DNA from: Sarcophilus harrisii
Lineage: Eukaryota; Chordata; Mammalia; Dasyuromorphia; Dasyuridae
Direction: 5' to 3'
Assembly (NCBI RefSeq): GCF_902635505.1
Contig: NC_045430.1
Location: 806,001 to 870,000 of the forward strand
Length of the DNA: 64,000 nucleotides
Under the pieces are notes generated by a model. It was not told the origin of the DNA and did no database searches. It was given only the letters and a program-made list of their open reading frames with translations. The position numbers and the translations under genes are program-made. Shown one piece after another: positions 22,611 through 34,530 of the stretch (positions are counted from its first letter, which is position 1; each line of letters opens with the position of its first letter).

Positions 22611-23249
22611 CATACTATAGCATATTAGCTTCTCGCTAAGTCCCACCTATGTATTCTATTTCATCTTTTGTTTGCCCTTAAATAAAAACAAAAATGCTAT
22701 TTCATGTCTTTTGATAAGTTTATCTATATGAGTCAATCATTTGCTAGTAGTACCTTGTACCACAGGATAGAAAAGGGAAAAATAAGGTGTGGTATATCTC
22801 TTTTTATATATGTATATGCCTCTACAAAACATACACCAACATATTCTCTAGGTGAAATCATTTGCCGAAAGCCACTAGCAGAGCCAGTATCAAGGTTTAT
22901 GATTTAGTCAGATAGCTTGATGTTAGCATCCTGACTTCAGATATCTCGAAGTAGGCTTTCTGTATGAGAACTATTTGTAGCTTCATTAACTGTGCGGCAC
23001 TTACTAACCACTAGCATCTCATAGCTTCAAGGGATTTCCTTTTCCAGAAAAGATGGAAATCAGTCCATGTTTTCGCATAGGGTCTAATTAAAATGGCTCT
23101 TGAGGTGGTCCTAACTTTTTCCAAGACATGATAAAAATGGGAAAGTTATGATTGAAAAACAAATAAAAATTTTATTTTATTCATTATAAATATTGCAGCA
23201 AAACAGGTCTGTTTTAAGTTGAGTATGTTCCTGAAAATAGCATTCATAA
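22611..23249. other. No gene recognised
   Basis: AT-rich DNA without supported features. Confidence 0.45.
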
Positions 23250-23935
23250 TTCATAATGTTGTTGTCAGCCAAGTCCTTTCAATCACATCTGATTCTTCAT
23301 GGGTTCATTTGAGATTTTCTTGGCACAACCAAATCATTTCTAATGGAGCAGTAATGAACTGAACTAACTATACCCAGAAAAAGAACTCTGGGAGATGACT
23401 AAAAACCATTACATTGAATTCCCAGTCCCTATATTTATGCACACCTGCATCTTTGATTTCCATCACAAGCTAATTGTACAATAATTCAGAGTCTGATTCT
23501 TTTTGTACAGCAAAATAATGTTTTGGTAATGTATACTTATTGTGTATCTAAGTTATATTTTAATATATTTTAACATCTACTGGTCATCCTGACATTTAGG
23601 GGAGGGGGTGGGGGGGGTAAGAGGTGAAAAATTGGAACAAGAGGTTTGGCAATTGTTAATGCTGTAAAGTTACCCATGTATATATCCTGTAAATTAAAGG
23701 CTATTAAATAAAAAAAAAAAAAAAAAAAAAAAGAGATTTTCTTGGCAATGATACTTGAAATGGTTTGCTATTTTCTTCTGACTCATTGAAGAGATGAAGT
23801 ATTGTGGCAAACAGAGTTAAGTGTCTTGCCTAGAGTCACAAACCTAGAAGGGATTGGAGGCCAGATTTGTACTCACAAAAAAGGAGTCTCTGATTCCAGG
23901 CTTGCTACTTTATCCATTGCACTAACTGCTTTTCA
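23250..23935 (+). repeat. CORE-SINE split by an L1
   Basis: The left part (about 23255-23325, ending 'gagattttcttggca') continues at 23748 ('atgatacttgaaatggtttg', 'gaagagatgaagtattgtgg', 'gttaagtgtcttgcctagag'). Together they follow the marsupial CORE-SINE consensus. The L1 at 23326-23732 sits between. Confidence 0.75.
23326..23732 (+). mobile_element. 5'-truncated L1, 15-bp target duplication
   Basis: Only the last ~400 bases (3'UTR) are present, ending in about 23 A. Target-site duplication GAGATTTTCTTGGCA lies at 23311-23325 and 23733-23747. The body is nearly identical to 38910-39290 and to 30150-30520. Low divergence and a perfect duplication suggest a fairly recent insertion. Confidence 0.92.
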
Positions 23936-24620
23936 CCTCCCTAAAGACACATTTTTTATTATAGAGTTAAGATGCTAAATAAAAGTGGAAATGGGTCTTC
24001 TCTGTGTCATTTTGGAGGGTTAGTTATAGGCAATGAAGAATATTTCCCCAAATAAGAAATACTAGAAAGCAGATATTATTTATCCATTTATCTGCACAAT
24101 GTAGTGGCTCACAAAGAGTGTGTTGAAGTCCAGTGGTGAATAACATGTTTCTCCACAAAATTGTGGATGTTAAATTATTATAGAAAAAGGGAAACTTGTA
24201 CACAATTTTATTTAATATGCATTTTACGTATTTAGGACAGGTAGCATAAGTAATCACAAAACAAACAAACTTGTCTGTTATACTTCCACACTAACCCTAA
24301 AACAGTTAACACTTTGAATTCAAGAGAAATCAATAAAATTAGCTGCGCTTATTGAAAGAAAACTGCATGGATGGATCTCCTCTCTCACGTGGTGTTACCA
24401 TCTTACATCTTCAGCATACTGTCATTCTTCACGGCAAAGACTACTGAAAGGAGCTAACAGAATGGATTCCAGCTGAACTTTATTCTTTTTGTTCCAGATT
24501 TCTTCTCAGATGTCAAGAGGAAACCCTTTAATACAGTCTTCCACAGATAATGCATTTTATATTGCATGTGATTCTGGGTGGGGCAAGGGCTCTGAATGAG
24601 AACAATTACTGCTTTTTTGA
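23936..24620. other. No gene recognised
   Basis: AT-rich. No supported exon or clear repeat. Confidence 0.45.
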
Positions 24621-24636
24621 GAGATAGGGATTTTTA

Positions 24637-25640
24637 TTTTATTTTATTTTTTATTAAATAACTTTTTATTGACAGAACCTATGCCAGGGTAATTTTTTAC
24701 AACATTATCCCTTGCGCTCACTTCTGTTCCGATTTTTCCCCTCCCTCCCTTCACCCTCTCCCCAAAGATGGCAAGCAGTCCTATACATGTTAACTAGATT
24801 ACAGTAGATCTTGGATACAATATACGTGTGCAGAACTAAACAGTTTTCTTGTTGCTCAGGGAGAATTGGATTTAGAAGGTAGAAATAACCTGGGAAGAAG
24901 AACAAAAATGCAAGCAGTTTACATTCATTTCCTAGTGTTCTTTCTTTGGGTGTAGCTGCTTCTGTCCATCCTTGATCAATTGAAACTAAGTTAGATCTTG
25001 TCTTTGTTGAAGAAATCTGCTTCCATCAAAATACATCCTCATACAGTATCGTTGTTGAGGTACATAATGATTTCCTGGTTCTGCTCATTTCGCTCAGCAT
25101 CAGTTCATGTAAGTCTCGCCAATCCTCTCTGTATTCGTCCTGCTGGTCATTTCTTACAGAACAATAATATTCCATAATACCACAATTTACTCAACCATTC
25201 TCCAATGGATGGGCATCCATTCATTTTCCAGCTTCTGGCCACTACAAACAGGGCTGCCACAAGCATTTTGGCACATACAGGTCCCTTTCCCTTTTTTAAT
25301 ATCTCTTTGGGGTATAAGCCCAGTAGAGACACTGCTGGATCAAAGGGTATGCACAGTTTGATAACTTTTTGGGCATAGTTCCAAATTGCTCTCCAGAATG
25401 GCTGGATGTATTCACAATTCCACCAACAATGTATCAGTGTCCCTGTTTTCCCACATCCCCTCCAACATTCTGCATTATCTTTCCCTGTCATTCTGGCCAA
25501 TCTGACAGGTGTATAGTGGTATCTCAGAGTTGTCTTAATTTGCATTTCTCTGATCAATAGTGATTTGGAACTCTCATATGAATAGTAATAGTTTTAATTT
25601 CATCATCTGAAAATTGTCTGTTCATATCCTTTGACCATTT
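24637..25640 (-). mobile_element. 5'-truncated L1, 16-bp target duplication
   Basis: The minus strand encodes the end of L1 ORF2 (25147-25557: [46 protein letters not shown]) followed by a 3'UTR ending near 24637 in a T-rich stretch (the A tail). Target-site duplication GAGATAGGGATTTTTA lies at 24621-24636 and 25641-25656. ORF2 is only its C-terminal zinc-knuckle-side part, so the copy cannot move by itself. Confidence 0.92.
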
Positions 25641-25656
25641 GAGATAGGGATTTTTA

Positions 25657-26494
25657 AAGAAAGGCTTGCTTTGATCAGCCACAGCTACCCAGCTAGCACA
25701 TCGACGTCCTAATTAGTCTATGATCAAAGCCCACTGGTGTTTCAGTTCTCTCCATGCCTAAATTCCCCAGTCTATCAATCTCACTGAGAGGCCTCTGACC
25801 AGAAGCAACCCTCTGCACATGCTGATCTCTTGCATAATAAAAAGTTCCAGCTTAAAAAATGTCCCCAGCTTAGTTGTAAGCCCACTGCTTTCTCAAGGGG
25901 CCAGGCTAAGGGCCAGAGTACCCCAAAGACACCTTGCTGGAGAGACTGTGCTTTTGTGATCCCCATCTCCCCACTTTTCTGTGAGCATGTCAGTCTTTTT
26001 CAAAAAAAGGATAATCAACACATGTTCTAATATTCTCAGAACGTAAGCATGTGATGGATTTTAGCAACCTATGGAAACAATTGTTCTGCCGAAAGGGAAC
26101 AGTGGAATCTTTAGCTTTGGAGAGGCCAGAAGAAAAACTTGAAACAGTCTAGGCAGTTTGGGAAAGAAGGAGGAAAAAGTCCCATACTGACAGGAGATGC
26201 CATCACTTTTTCATCTAATCTAACAGACAGGGGCCGACCACACAAGTGCACACCAACACTCTGCCATTAAAGCCAACTACCCAACCAAGACATACCAATT
26301 ACCCAATAACGCTTCCATCAATGGTAACAATATGCCAATGATGTGTTACCAACATGCCAATTATCTGACAACTACTAGCAAATGCAAACACATTGCCATC
26401 AAATGCAAGGCATCAGAACTTGCCCTCAGGCAGCTTACCCACTACTGAGCCAAACTATCATTGCTGCTGCTGCTGCTACTTCTGCATGGTGTGG
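25657..26494. other. No gene; decayed ACCAAT-type repeats
   Basis: At 26260-26400 'gccaat' and 'accaattaccca' words recur irregularly, like a worn minisatellite. CTG triplets (5 copies) occur near 26463. Confidence 0.4.
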
Positions 26495-26945
26495 AGAGAG
26501 TACAATAAGAAATGATAAGCCGCATACTGTCAGAAAAACCTGGGAAGACCAGAACAAGGAGAAGAGTGAACTTGGTACTGGTAACATTGTAGAGTGAGGA
26601 ACTGTGAAAGACTTAGCTATTTTGACAATTCTGAAGGACTCATCTGAAAAATGCTCTGAACTTCTGCACTCTGCACCTCCAAAAAACAAAAACAAAAAAA
26701 CCTTCTGGAATCTGGGTGAAGGTAGAAGCATACTTTTTATTTTATTTTTCTTTCATTTATTTAATTTGCATGTAATTATGTTTTGCATGACTACAAATTT
26801 ATAACCTAAATCAAATTGCTTGCCTTTTCAAAGGGTGGAAAGGACAGGGAGGGAAGGAAATAGAGAAACTCTACTTTAAATTTTTTAAAAGGTGAAGGTC
26901 AAAAAGTGGTTTTACCTATTACGGGAGCAATAAAACATTTAAAAA
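26495..26945 (+). mobile_element. L1 3' end, second family
   Basis: 'gaactgtgaaagacttagct', 'tcatctgaaaaatgctctga', 'atgttttgcatgactacaaa' and 'caaattgcttgccttttcaa' match a different marsupial L1 3'UTR from the copies at 23.3 and 30.1 kb. It is older, with a fragmentary A-rich end. Confidence 0.75.
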
Positions 26946-26954
26946 TAATATCTA

Positions 26955-27060
26955 CCTTCTAGATTTGTTTGTGAGGATCAAATGAATCAACGTCTGTAAA
27001 GTACTTTGAAAAACTTAAAAACCTTCAGAAACATTAGGTACTAGTATAGAACCAGAATAG
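26955..27060 (+). repeat. MIR/CORE-SINE tail
   Basis: 'gtgaggatcaaatgaatcaa' and 'gtctgtaaagtactttgaaa' match the SINE 3' half, as also seen at 29745 and 40020. Confidence 0.65.
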
Positions 27061-29038
27061 GGAGGCACCATTAAGCTAATAAAAGGTAATGGGTTATGGG
27101 TATTAGAAGAAGAAAGAGAGAGCAAAATAGTATAAAAGAAAGGAACCATAAGGTGGTAGAAAGCAAAAAACAAATTCAGACAGTTACATTACTTTACTAT
27201 GCACCAAACTAGTGAAACTGTTCTCATTTCAAAGAATCATCTATGACAACAATAGAAAACTAAACGCTATAATCTTACAATTTTGAGATGAAGTGCACAC
27301 AACATCTGTCAGATACTTGCCATCCTTTATCATTGAATTAGTAGCAGGGGAAGGCCCTTTGTAAATGGTAAAGAAACAGAGTTTGACAGAAGAGGGAGTG
27401 CTCCCCACCTCCAAAGGCAGAGCCCTTATTTTCTGTTCCTTTTTAGCAGACTAGCTCTCAGACAGTTGTTACAGTAAGTAGAGAAATTAGAAAGAATTCA
27501 TCAATTCATCTTTAGAAAAAATGTTAGTTTAAAGGCTCCTGGCATATTTTCACCTTTTAGACTCCCTCGGCTGATGCCTATTATGAACTGAGGACTTCTC
27601 ATTGCCAGAACCTGAGCAATCTTGAAGTCCCCCGGAGCTGCCTGCAATTCTCCTCCTCAAGCTCTGGCTTCAGATTTTTTATATCTATCGTTGCTTTTTC
27701 CTAATTCTCATAAATTACAAAAAAGCCTCCAAATATCAATGGAATCATGAAAAATCACATTCCATTCCAAAAGTACTTTCCTAACTTTTCCTATTCAATC
27801 AATATTTCTTTAAAAAAAAATACTCTGTCCGGATATGTTTATATGATTTCCTTTCTTTTGAAGTTTTACCTGAAGTTAATAATTGAACTGAAATATGGAT
27901 CATGCTGGTCCCTGGGAAGCTTCACCATGAGCATCCATCAGTTTAGTACCTCGAAACTGTGAGCCTATACTTTCATTTACCTAGTTTTTAATAAATTTAA
28001 GATCTTTCCCTGACTACTCAAAATATGCAACTGTTCCCAAACAAGTGAGGTATCATCTTATATCATTCAGAAAGAAATTTGAATCTATTTCAGTCATATA
28101 CCACAAGGTTTTATTTATCCAAATCTTATTTGTTAGAAAGCTGTTCATATATCTCAGTGGTATATTTTAAAATAAGTTTCTTTTGTTCCTCTTTAGCTAT
28201 CAATCATCACGTTTAACAGAATCTTACAGCATTTATAATTGACTTCAGTCTTTTTTTTTTTTTTTACACAGAAATGATTTCTTCCCTTTTCATCCCCAGA
28301 TTGCAGTGTATCCTTCACTCTGAATGAGTTTCTAAATATTACATGAAAGCACCTCAGTCAGACCTTGGTCTGTATCCACAGAAGGAGGACCCAAAAGGTC
28401 CACCCAAAAGGTGGAATGACTAAGCATCATCCCCCACACTGCGCCCACCCAAGACTCCCTATTGTTCATGCTTTAGGACAAAGAAGTTACAGCTTCAAGA
28501 ACTCATTTTTAAATGAATTATTCCTGGAAACCACTAAGCTCCTGGAAGGGTCGGCTCAAGAACCACCTGTATCAAGGCCTCTCTGGATTTTCCCTGGGTG
28601 TCGGTGGCCTCTCTCCCTGTCACCACAGACTCCAGAAAGCTCAGTACATCAGTAGCTCAGTTCAAGAGAACATGGGAGCCACAACCAGAAAATTGAGTAA
28701 TTCAGTTTTACCGAGTTCCCCTCTGACTTTCTAGAAAGTCAAGAAGACGACTATATTCCTTACACAGCACAAATAACCCTGACTGATTCTTTCCCTGTTT
28801 TGTGTGCGCTCACCGGGGGAGGAGTTGAAGCCCCCGAGAAGGTTGTAAGCTCGCTGTCCCTCTCGGCCTTTCAGTTCTTAAACGACAATGACAGAGCCCA
28901 TAAGAGGGAAGACTTGGGCAGCGAGGTCGGGGCGGGTTGGACCAGCCCACATTCAGTGAGTGACTCCTCCCCTCTCAAAAGTCTCTGAGCTGCAACACGT
29001 GGGGCTTCCTTGCACGATACAGGATCACCTCCCTTTTC
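27061..29038. other. No gene recognised
   Basis: Only short frames. A T-run lies at about 28249-28265. Bases 28800-28990 are GC-richer and CpG-bearing, but no exon or promoter motif could be defended. Confidence 0.4.
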
Positions 29039-29125
29039 AGCATTTAGGGTTAGAGTGGGGAGGCATTTAAGGTTAGAATCCGGAGGCATTTAGGGTTAGA
29101 GTCGGGAGTCGGGAGGCATTTACAC
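29039..29125 (+). repeat. Minisatellite carrying TTAGGGTTAG
   Basis: About three to four units of roughly 25 bp, each built on 'ggcatttagggttagag' plus a 'tcgggag'-like spacer. The unit includes a telomere-like TTAGGG word, but the array is not a run of hexamers. Confidence 0.85.
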
Positions 29126-29614
29126 ACCCACAAAAGCCAGTGTGTCCTATTATAGAACAGGCGCACACCAGGAGAGAGGAGGATCAAGCCCTCTGTCCTT
29201 CTTCCTGGCCACAAGCTCCCTCCCATTCCCCCCTTTGCTGGCTGCTCCAGGACATACAACTTCCTGCTTCATCTCACATATACTTACTCCTACATATGTT
29301 CCCCCTCCCAACATGTCTATCACATGATCATGAAGATGAGCCTAAGCTCCTCAGGGAAGAAGTTAATATCCATAAAGAAATTAAGCATGTGACCCACACC
29401 TAAGGTACAAACTTGGCCCTACTTTTCTGTCTCCACAAGCCCCTGCCACTTTAGTCAGGTTTTAATTCTAAATTCGAGTTCTAAGCTCTACAAAAGGATG
29501 CTTTCTTCACAGGATATTTCTCTCATTTGCATATTTCTGTGGAAACACAAGGTCCCACACCTCAGGCTGTACAGTGACAACCAGAAGTAACTAGGGTAGC
29601 AAAGGGATGGCCAA

Positions 29615-29820
29615 GAGAGTTCAAACCCAGCCCCCGACCTATGGGGGTGACCCTGGGCAAGTCACTTCAACCATTTGCTTCAGTTTCCTCAGTTGTAAAA
29701 TGGGGGTAACGACAGCATCTACCACCCAGGATAGTTGTGAGGATCAAATGAGATAATAATTGTAAAGTGTTTTGCACACAATAATCACTATTTGAAGTTA
29801 ACTTATTATTGTTACTGGAC
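29615..29820 (+). repeat. MIR SINE
   Basis: 'gaccctgggcaagtcacttc', 'ttcagtttcctcagttgtaa', 'gtgaggatcaaatgagataa' and 'taaagtgttttgcacac' occur in consensus order. A well-preserved copy. Confidence 0.85.
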
Positions 29821-30055
29821 AGTAGGTGGAACATCTTATAAAGTACTCTGGATATAAAGAAAACAGCACTGAGCATTAGGTTTGGAACAGAGAAGCCTCA
29901 TGTTCAGTCAAAATCTGACCTCAGACACTTTGGGGATCTCATTGCAGCTTCAGGGCAGAGAATGGAATGGAGGGGAGAGCCTGGCGGCAGGAAGACCGAA
30001 CAACCCACTCCTCCAGTGGCCCAGGATGAGGGCTGGGGTTAGGACAGCGGCTACC

Positions 30056-30513
30056 AGGACCAGGAGATCATTATATACTTCAACAACAATACTAGATGAT
30101 GACCAGTCCTGATGGATCAGGCCATCCTCAGCAACGAGATCAACCAAATCATTTCTAATGGAGCAGTAATGAACTGAACTAGCTATGCCCAGAAAAAGAA
30201 CTCTGGGAGATGACTAAAAACCATTACATTGAATTCCCAGTCCCTATATTTATGCACACCTGCATTTTTGATTTCCTTCACAAGCTAATTGTACAATAAT
30301 TCAGAGTCTGATTCTTTTTGTACAGCAAAATAATGTTTTGGTCATGTATACTTATTGTGTATCTAAGTTATATTTTAATATATTTAACATCTACTGGTCA
30401 TCCTGCCATTTAGGGAGGGGTGGAGGTAAGAGGTGAAAAATTGGAACAAGAGGTTTGGCAATTGTTAATGCTGTAAAGTTACCCATGTATATATCCTGTA
30501 AATTAAAGGCTAT

Positions 30514-30549
<36 letters not shown>
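30056..30549 (+). mobile_element. 5'-truncated L1, 14-bp target duplication
   Basis: It starts in the last codons of ORF2 (aggaccaggagatcattata) and ends in about 30 A. Target-site duplication GGACAGCGGCTACC lies at 30042-30055 and 30550-30563. Same young subfamily and orientation as the copies at 23326 and 36690. The interrupted host sequence has an open frame downstream (to 30712) that I could not identify. Confidence 0.92.
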
Positions 30550-30551
<2 letters not shown>

Positions 30552-30563
30552 ACAGCGGCTACC

Positions 30564-31247
30564 TGAGCATCCAGGTGATAGACAAGAGAGATGTGGGGGA
30601 GAACAAAAAATTGGCAACTGATTGGAAATGTTACCTGGCAGAGGATGAGCAGTGGACAATGACACAGACGTTGACACAGCAAAAAGCTCTCATGACAGAG
30701 AAAGGAATTTAATTTTTCTTAGCTACTTTCTCTTCTTTTCAAATGGTGATGCTTGGCTATAATAGTCATACAAAATTTAACGATTGGCTCTCAAGGGCAA
30801 GTTAGAATTGATTTTAGAATATCTGCCTATTTTGCATAATATATTTGAGTTCATATGTTAGGAAACAACATAAATTAGTTCATGAAGGATAATCTTTTTA
30901 AATTAAGAAAGAGAGAGTAATGCAAACCCAAGTCAAAATTCTTTGAATGGAAGCAAAACATCAGATTTCTACTATAATATTTTTCTATTACTTCTGGGTA
31001 ACATATACAGTTAAGTAAACATGTTTTCAAAGTAAGCTATAGTTGAAGATAATTATAACAGAAAAACTAACTTTTTTTTTGTTTCATTCTCTCACAAAAA
31101 TGAACAACATGAAATACAAGTTCCTTGAGGAGAGGCCTGTTTGCTTTTTAATTGTTATCCACTGCACTAAATGAAGTATCTGGCATATGGTATGCACTTG
31201 ATAATTGAGGTTGGCATATTAAAATTTAATCATTTTCAATATCTTCT
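30564..31247. other. No gene recognised
   Basis: Bases 30564-30712 keep an open frame (rich in K, D and T) across the L1 target site, but it matches nothing I know. The rest is AT-rich. Confidence 0.35.
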
Positions 31248-31256
31248 AGGAATACA

Positions 31257-31737
31257 ACTGATGCTGAGTGAAATGAGAAGAACCAGGAGATCATTATATA
31301 CCTCAACAACGATACTGGATGAGGATGGATTCTGATGGAAGTGGATTTCTTTGACAAAGAGAAGATATAATTCAGTTCTAATTGATCAAGGATGGACAGA
31401 AGCAGCTACACCCAGAGAAAGAACACTGGGAAATGAATGTAAACTGCTTGCATTTTTGTTTTTCTTCCCAGGTTATTTATACCTTCTGAATCCAATTCTC
31501 CCTGTGCAACAGGAGAACTGTTCAGTTCTGCACACACATATTGTATATAGGATATACTGTGACATATTTAACATGTATAGGACTGCTTGCCATCTGGGGG
31601 AGGGGGTGGAGAGAGGGGAAAAATTGGAACAGAAGTCAGTGCAAGGGATAATATTGTAAAAAATTACCCTGGCATGGGTTCTGTCAATAAAAAGTTATTA
31701 AAAAGAAAAAAGAAAACGGAGAAAGAAAAAAAAAAAA
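31257..31737 (+). mobile_element. 5'-truncated L1 3' end, 9-bp target duplication
   Basis: It runs from 'actgatgctgagtgaaatga' through a G-rich 3'UTR (gggggagggggtggagagag) to AATAAAAAG and an A-rich tail. Target-site duplication AGGAATACA lies at 31248-31256 and 31738-31746. Same subfamily as 24637-25640, distinct from the 30056 copy. Confidence 0.85.
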
Positions 31738-31969
31738 AGGAATACATGGGAATAACACTGGTTGCTGGAAATACAACTCAGAATAGATCTCTTCTTGGGA
31801 GAGGATGATAAAAGGAGACTGAGAGGCAGTTACTGTTCTCTGACCTCTCTCCTCTTCCCGATGCCTCCAATGAGTCTCATTCCCAGTCTGAAACACCCGT
31901 GTCAGCAAAGGCTGCCCTTCAACTCCTTTGGATGCTGTGATCTACAGCTGTGGAGGCTCTCACAGAATT

Positions 31970-32590
31970 GACTTCTCCTTAAGACCTAACTGTTTATACA
32001 ATTATCTTGCTGCACAGGAAAAATCAAATGAAACCGGAATGGGAAAAAAAAAGAAAAACGAACATAAAATGAAAGCAAACAGTCACAAAATGAGTGAAAA
32101 CGCTGGGTTGTGAACCACAGTTTCCAGGGTCCTCTCTCTGGGTATAGATGGCTGTCTTCATCACAAGATCATCAGAAGTGGTCTGAATCATCCCATGACT
32201 GAAGAGAGCCAAGTCCTGATCATCACCTAACCCTGTTGTTGCCTTGTACCAGGATCTCCTGGTTTTGCTCATTTGTCTTATTGCCAGTTATGCAAGTCTC
32301 TCCAGGACTCTCTGTGGTCATCCTGCTGATTGTTTCTTACAGAAGAATCCTATTCCATAACATTCATATAATGTCCCTTATCCCATCATTCTCCAAGTGA
32401 TGAAAGTCCACTCAGTTTCCAGTGTCTTGCCACTACCAAAAGGGTTGCCACAGACATTTTTACTGATGGGGGCCCCTTTCCCACCTTTCAGATCTCTTTG
32501 GGACATCAACCCAGTAGAAACACTGCCGGATCTAAGGGGATACACAGTTTGATAACTCTTTGGGCATGGTTCTACTTTGCTAAAGACCAT
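31970..32590 (-). mobile_element. Old L1 3' end, antisense
   Basis: Antisense of the L1 ORF2 end ('ctccaagtgatgaaagtcca', 'gatctctttgggacatcaac', 'gtttgataactctttgggca') and of a 3'UTR of the type also seen at 36540-36680. Diverged, with small gaps. Confidence 0.7.
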
Positions 32591-33639
32591 TTGAAAAAGG
32601 GAAAACGTTGCTTAAGACACACAAAGTTGATTTTTCAAAAGTCTATCTAGAGTCATCTAAGGGACTGTACCTGGAAAGAAAGAGGGAAGGCAAAGGAAGC
32701 AGGGCCAGGGGACCTTTAAGTGTTGGGACCCAGGTGGAAAAGAAATGGGGGGCGGGGAGGGGAGAGAGGAGAGAATGAGAAACCAAGGAACCTTTTTAGC
32801 TAGTTGTCTCCCCTCATACCCCAAGGAAGTAAAAACTATAGCAAGCCTTACCTTGGAAGATTCTTCCCTTGTATCTCAGAGCATCTATTTAGATTTCCCA
32901 TGGACCAACCCCCATTGTTTAAGGCCAGTGTAAGTCAGGCTCTTGGATCGCTTCGGCTGAAATGCTCTCCCTCTCTTCCCATTCCCGTTTTGCCTTTGCC
33001 TCTCTCTCCATAAGGGCCCCCTCGATAAAGACTTTCACTGCCCTTGAAGCTCGTCTGAGGGAACAGACTGTAAAGCAGCCAGCGTTCCTTCCATCTCTGA
33101 GAGGCTGCAAACCTTTTCTCTCCATTCCCCCAGCAAACATTGTGTCCCGGAGCTGCCTCAGCCCGCCGCCTCTGTCGGGCTTTTAACTCCTGTGGGAAGG
33201 AGAGGAGGGGAGTAGGGAGATGAGTGGGTGGATGGGTCCTCTGGGAGCCAGGCAGGCAGCCTCATCATCTCAGCTGAAGCTGATGTCAGAGAGGTTTTTA
33301 ACAGAAACTCCAGGTGGTTTCTGTTCAGATCCGATCAGGTCTTTTCCCTTTTGCTGTGTCACAAACTACAAGAAAGGAAGTTCCGGAGATAACTCACCTG
33401 GATTTTATAGGGGATAGAGGGAAACAAATTTGTCCCTGTCAGTTTTATTTCAGATTTAAAATATAAAATGGCGGAGGGGAGGGTTAAGGGGAGGGGACGG
33501 ACAGAAAACATTTCCATGTATGCAGCAGAATGTCAGAGAGCATTCAAAAGATGAGAAAATGCAAATCTCTTTCCAGAAAGCCTTTATATGAAATAAAACA
33601 CATTGTGTTTAGAACTAACCCCCTTTTCTCTGTACTACT
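32591..33639. other. No gene recognised
   Basis: Overlapping short frames on both strands near 32919-33186 have no family resemblance. No confident repeat. Confidence 0.4.
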
Positions 33640-34012
33640 TTGTAGTTTTGTTCTCTGGCAAGGGAACTGAATTTGGATCAAAGCAGATTATTCCACCCCC
33701 AACTCCCCTTCACTCATTCATTTATTTTTATTTATTTCTATGTTTTCTTCCCTTTTAAAATACTCGTTATTTGTTTCTAGTGAGTTCCCCTTTTTATTCT
33801 GATTCTTCTTTCACTAGAGTAATATGGTTTCACATGGTTGTACTTTCATAGCCTATATTGGATAGCTTGCTGGGGAGGGGATTAAAGGAGGGAAGGGAAG
33901 AGAGAAAAACCTGGAACTCACAAACTTACAAAAATGCATGTTATAAAATATCTTTATGTGTCATTTGAAAAAAAATAAAATATTACTAACTGCAAAAAGA
34001 AAGAAAAAAAAG
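33640..34012 (+). mobile_element. L1-type 3' end
   Basis: 'atatggtttcacatggttgt', 'tattggatagcttgctgggg', 'aaacctggaactcacaaact' and 'aaaaataaaatattactaac' plus an A-rich end match a marsupial L1 3'UTR. Diverged. Confidence 0.6.
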
Positions 34013-34079
34013 ACCTCCCTCCTGTACCTCAAGAAAATAATTGCATATCAGTTATTTGAGTTTCCAAGTTATTTTGGAT

Positions 34080-34484
34080 GAAATGCTCATTTTTCTGCTT
34101 TTTACCCCACCCCAACCCACTTTGTTTTTGTAACTATCTCTATTTCTTCCTCTCTATTCCAATCTCTATGTTTCTCTATTTTTTTCTCTTTCTCTATCAT
34201 GCCTTTTTCTCTCTCTCTTTCTCTATTTCCCTATATTTTCCTGTTTCATTCTCTTTTTTGATCCTTTCTTTCACTCTGTGGCTCTCCTTGGCATGCATTT
34301 TCTCTCTGGGTCCATGTCTGTCTGTCTCTCTCACTGTGTCTCTCTCACACACTCTCTATCTATCTATGTCTTTTTCTCTTTCTTTCTCACTCTGCTTTTC
34401 TCTCCCTGTGATTCCCTTTCATGGTTTCTGTCAGTTTGTCACTTTTTTTCTTACTGACTCTATAAATCTCTTTTCTGTTTTCCT

Positions 34485-34530
<46 letters not shown>

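Noticed and set aside
30564-30712. Open frame continuing after an L1 target site, possibly a processed pseudogene
   Set aside because: I could not recognise any protein in it. A translated database search against mammalian proteomes would settle it.
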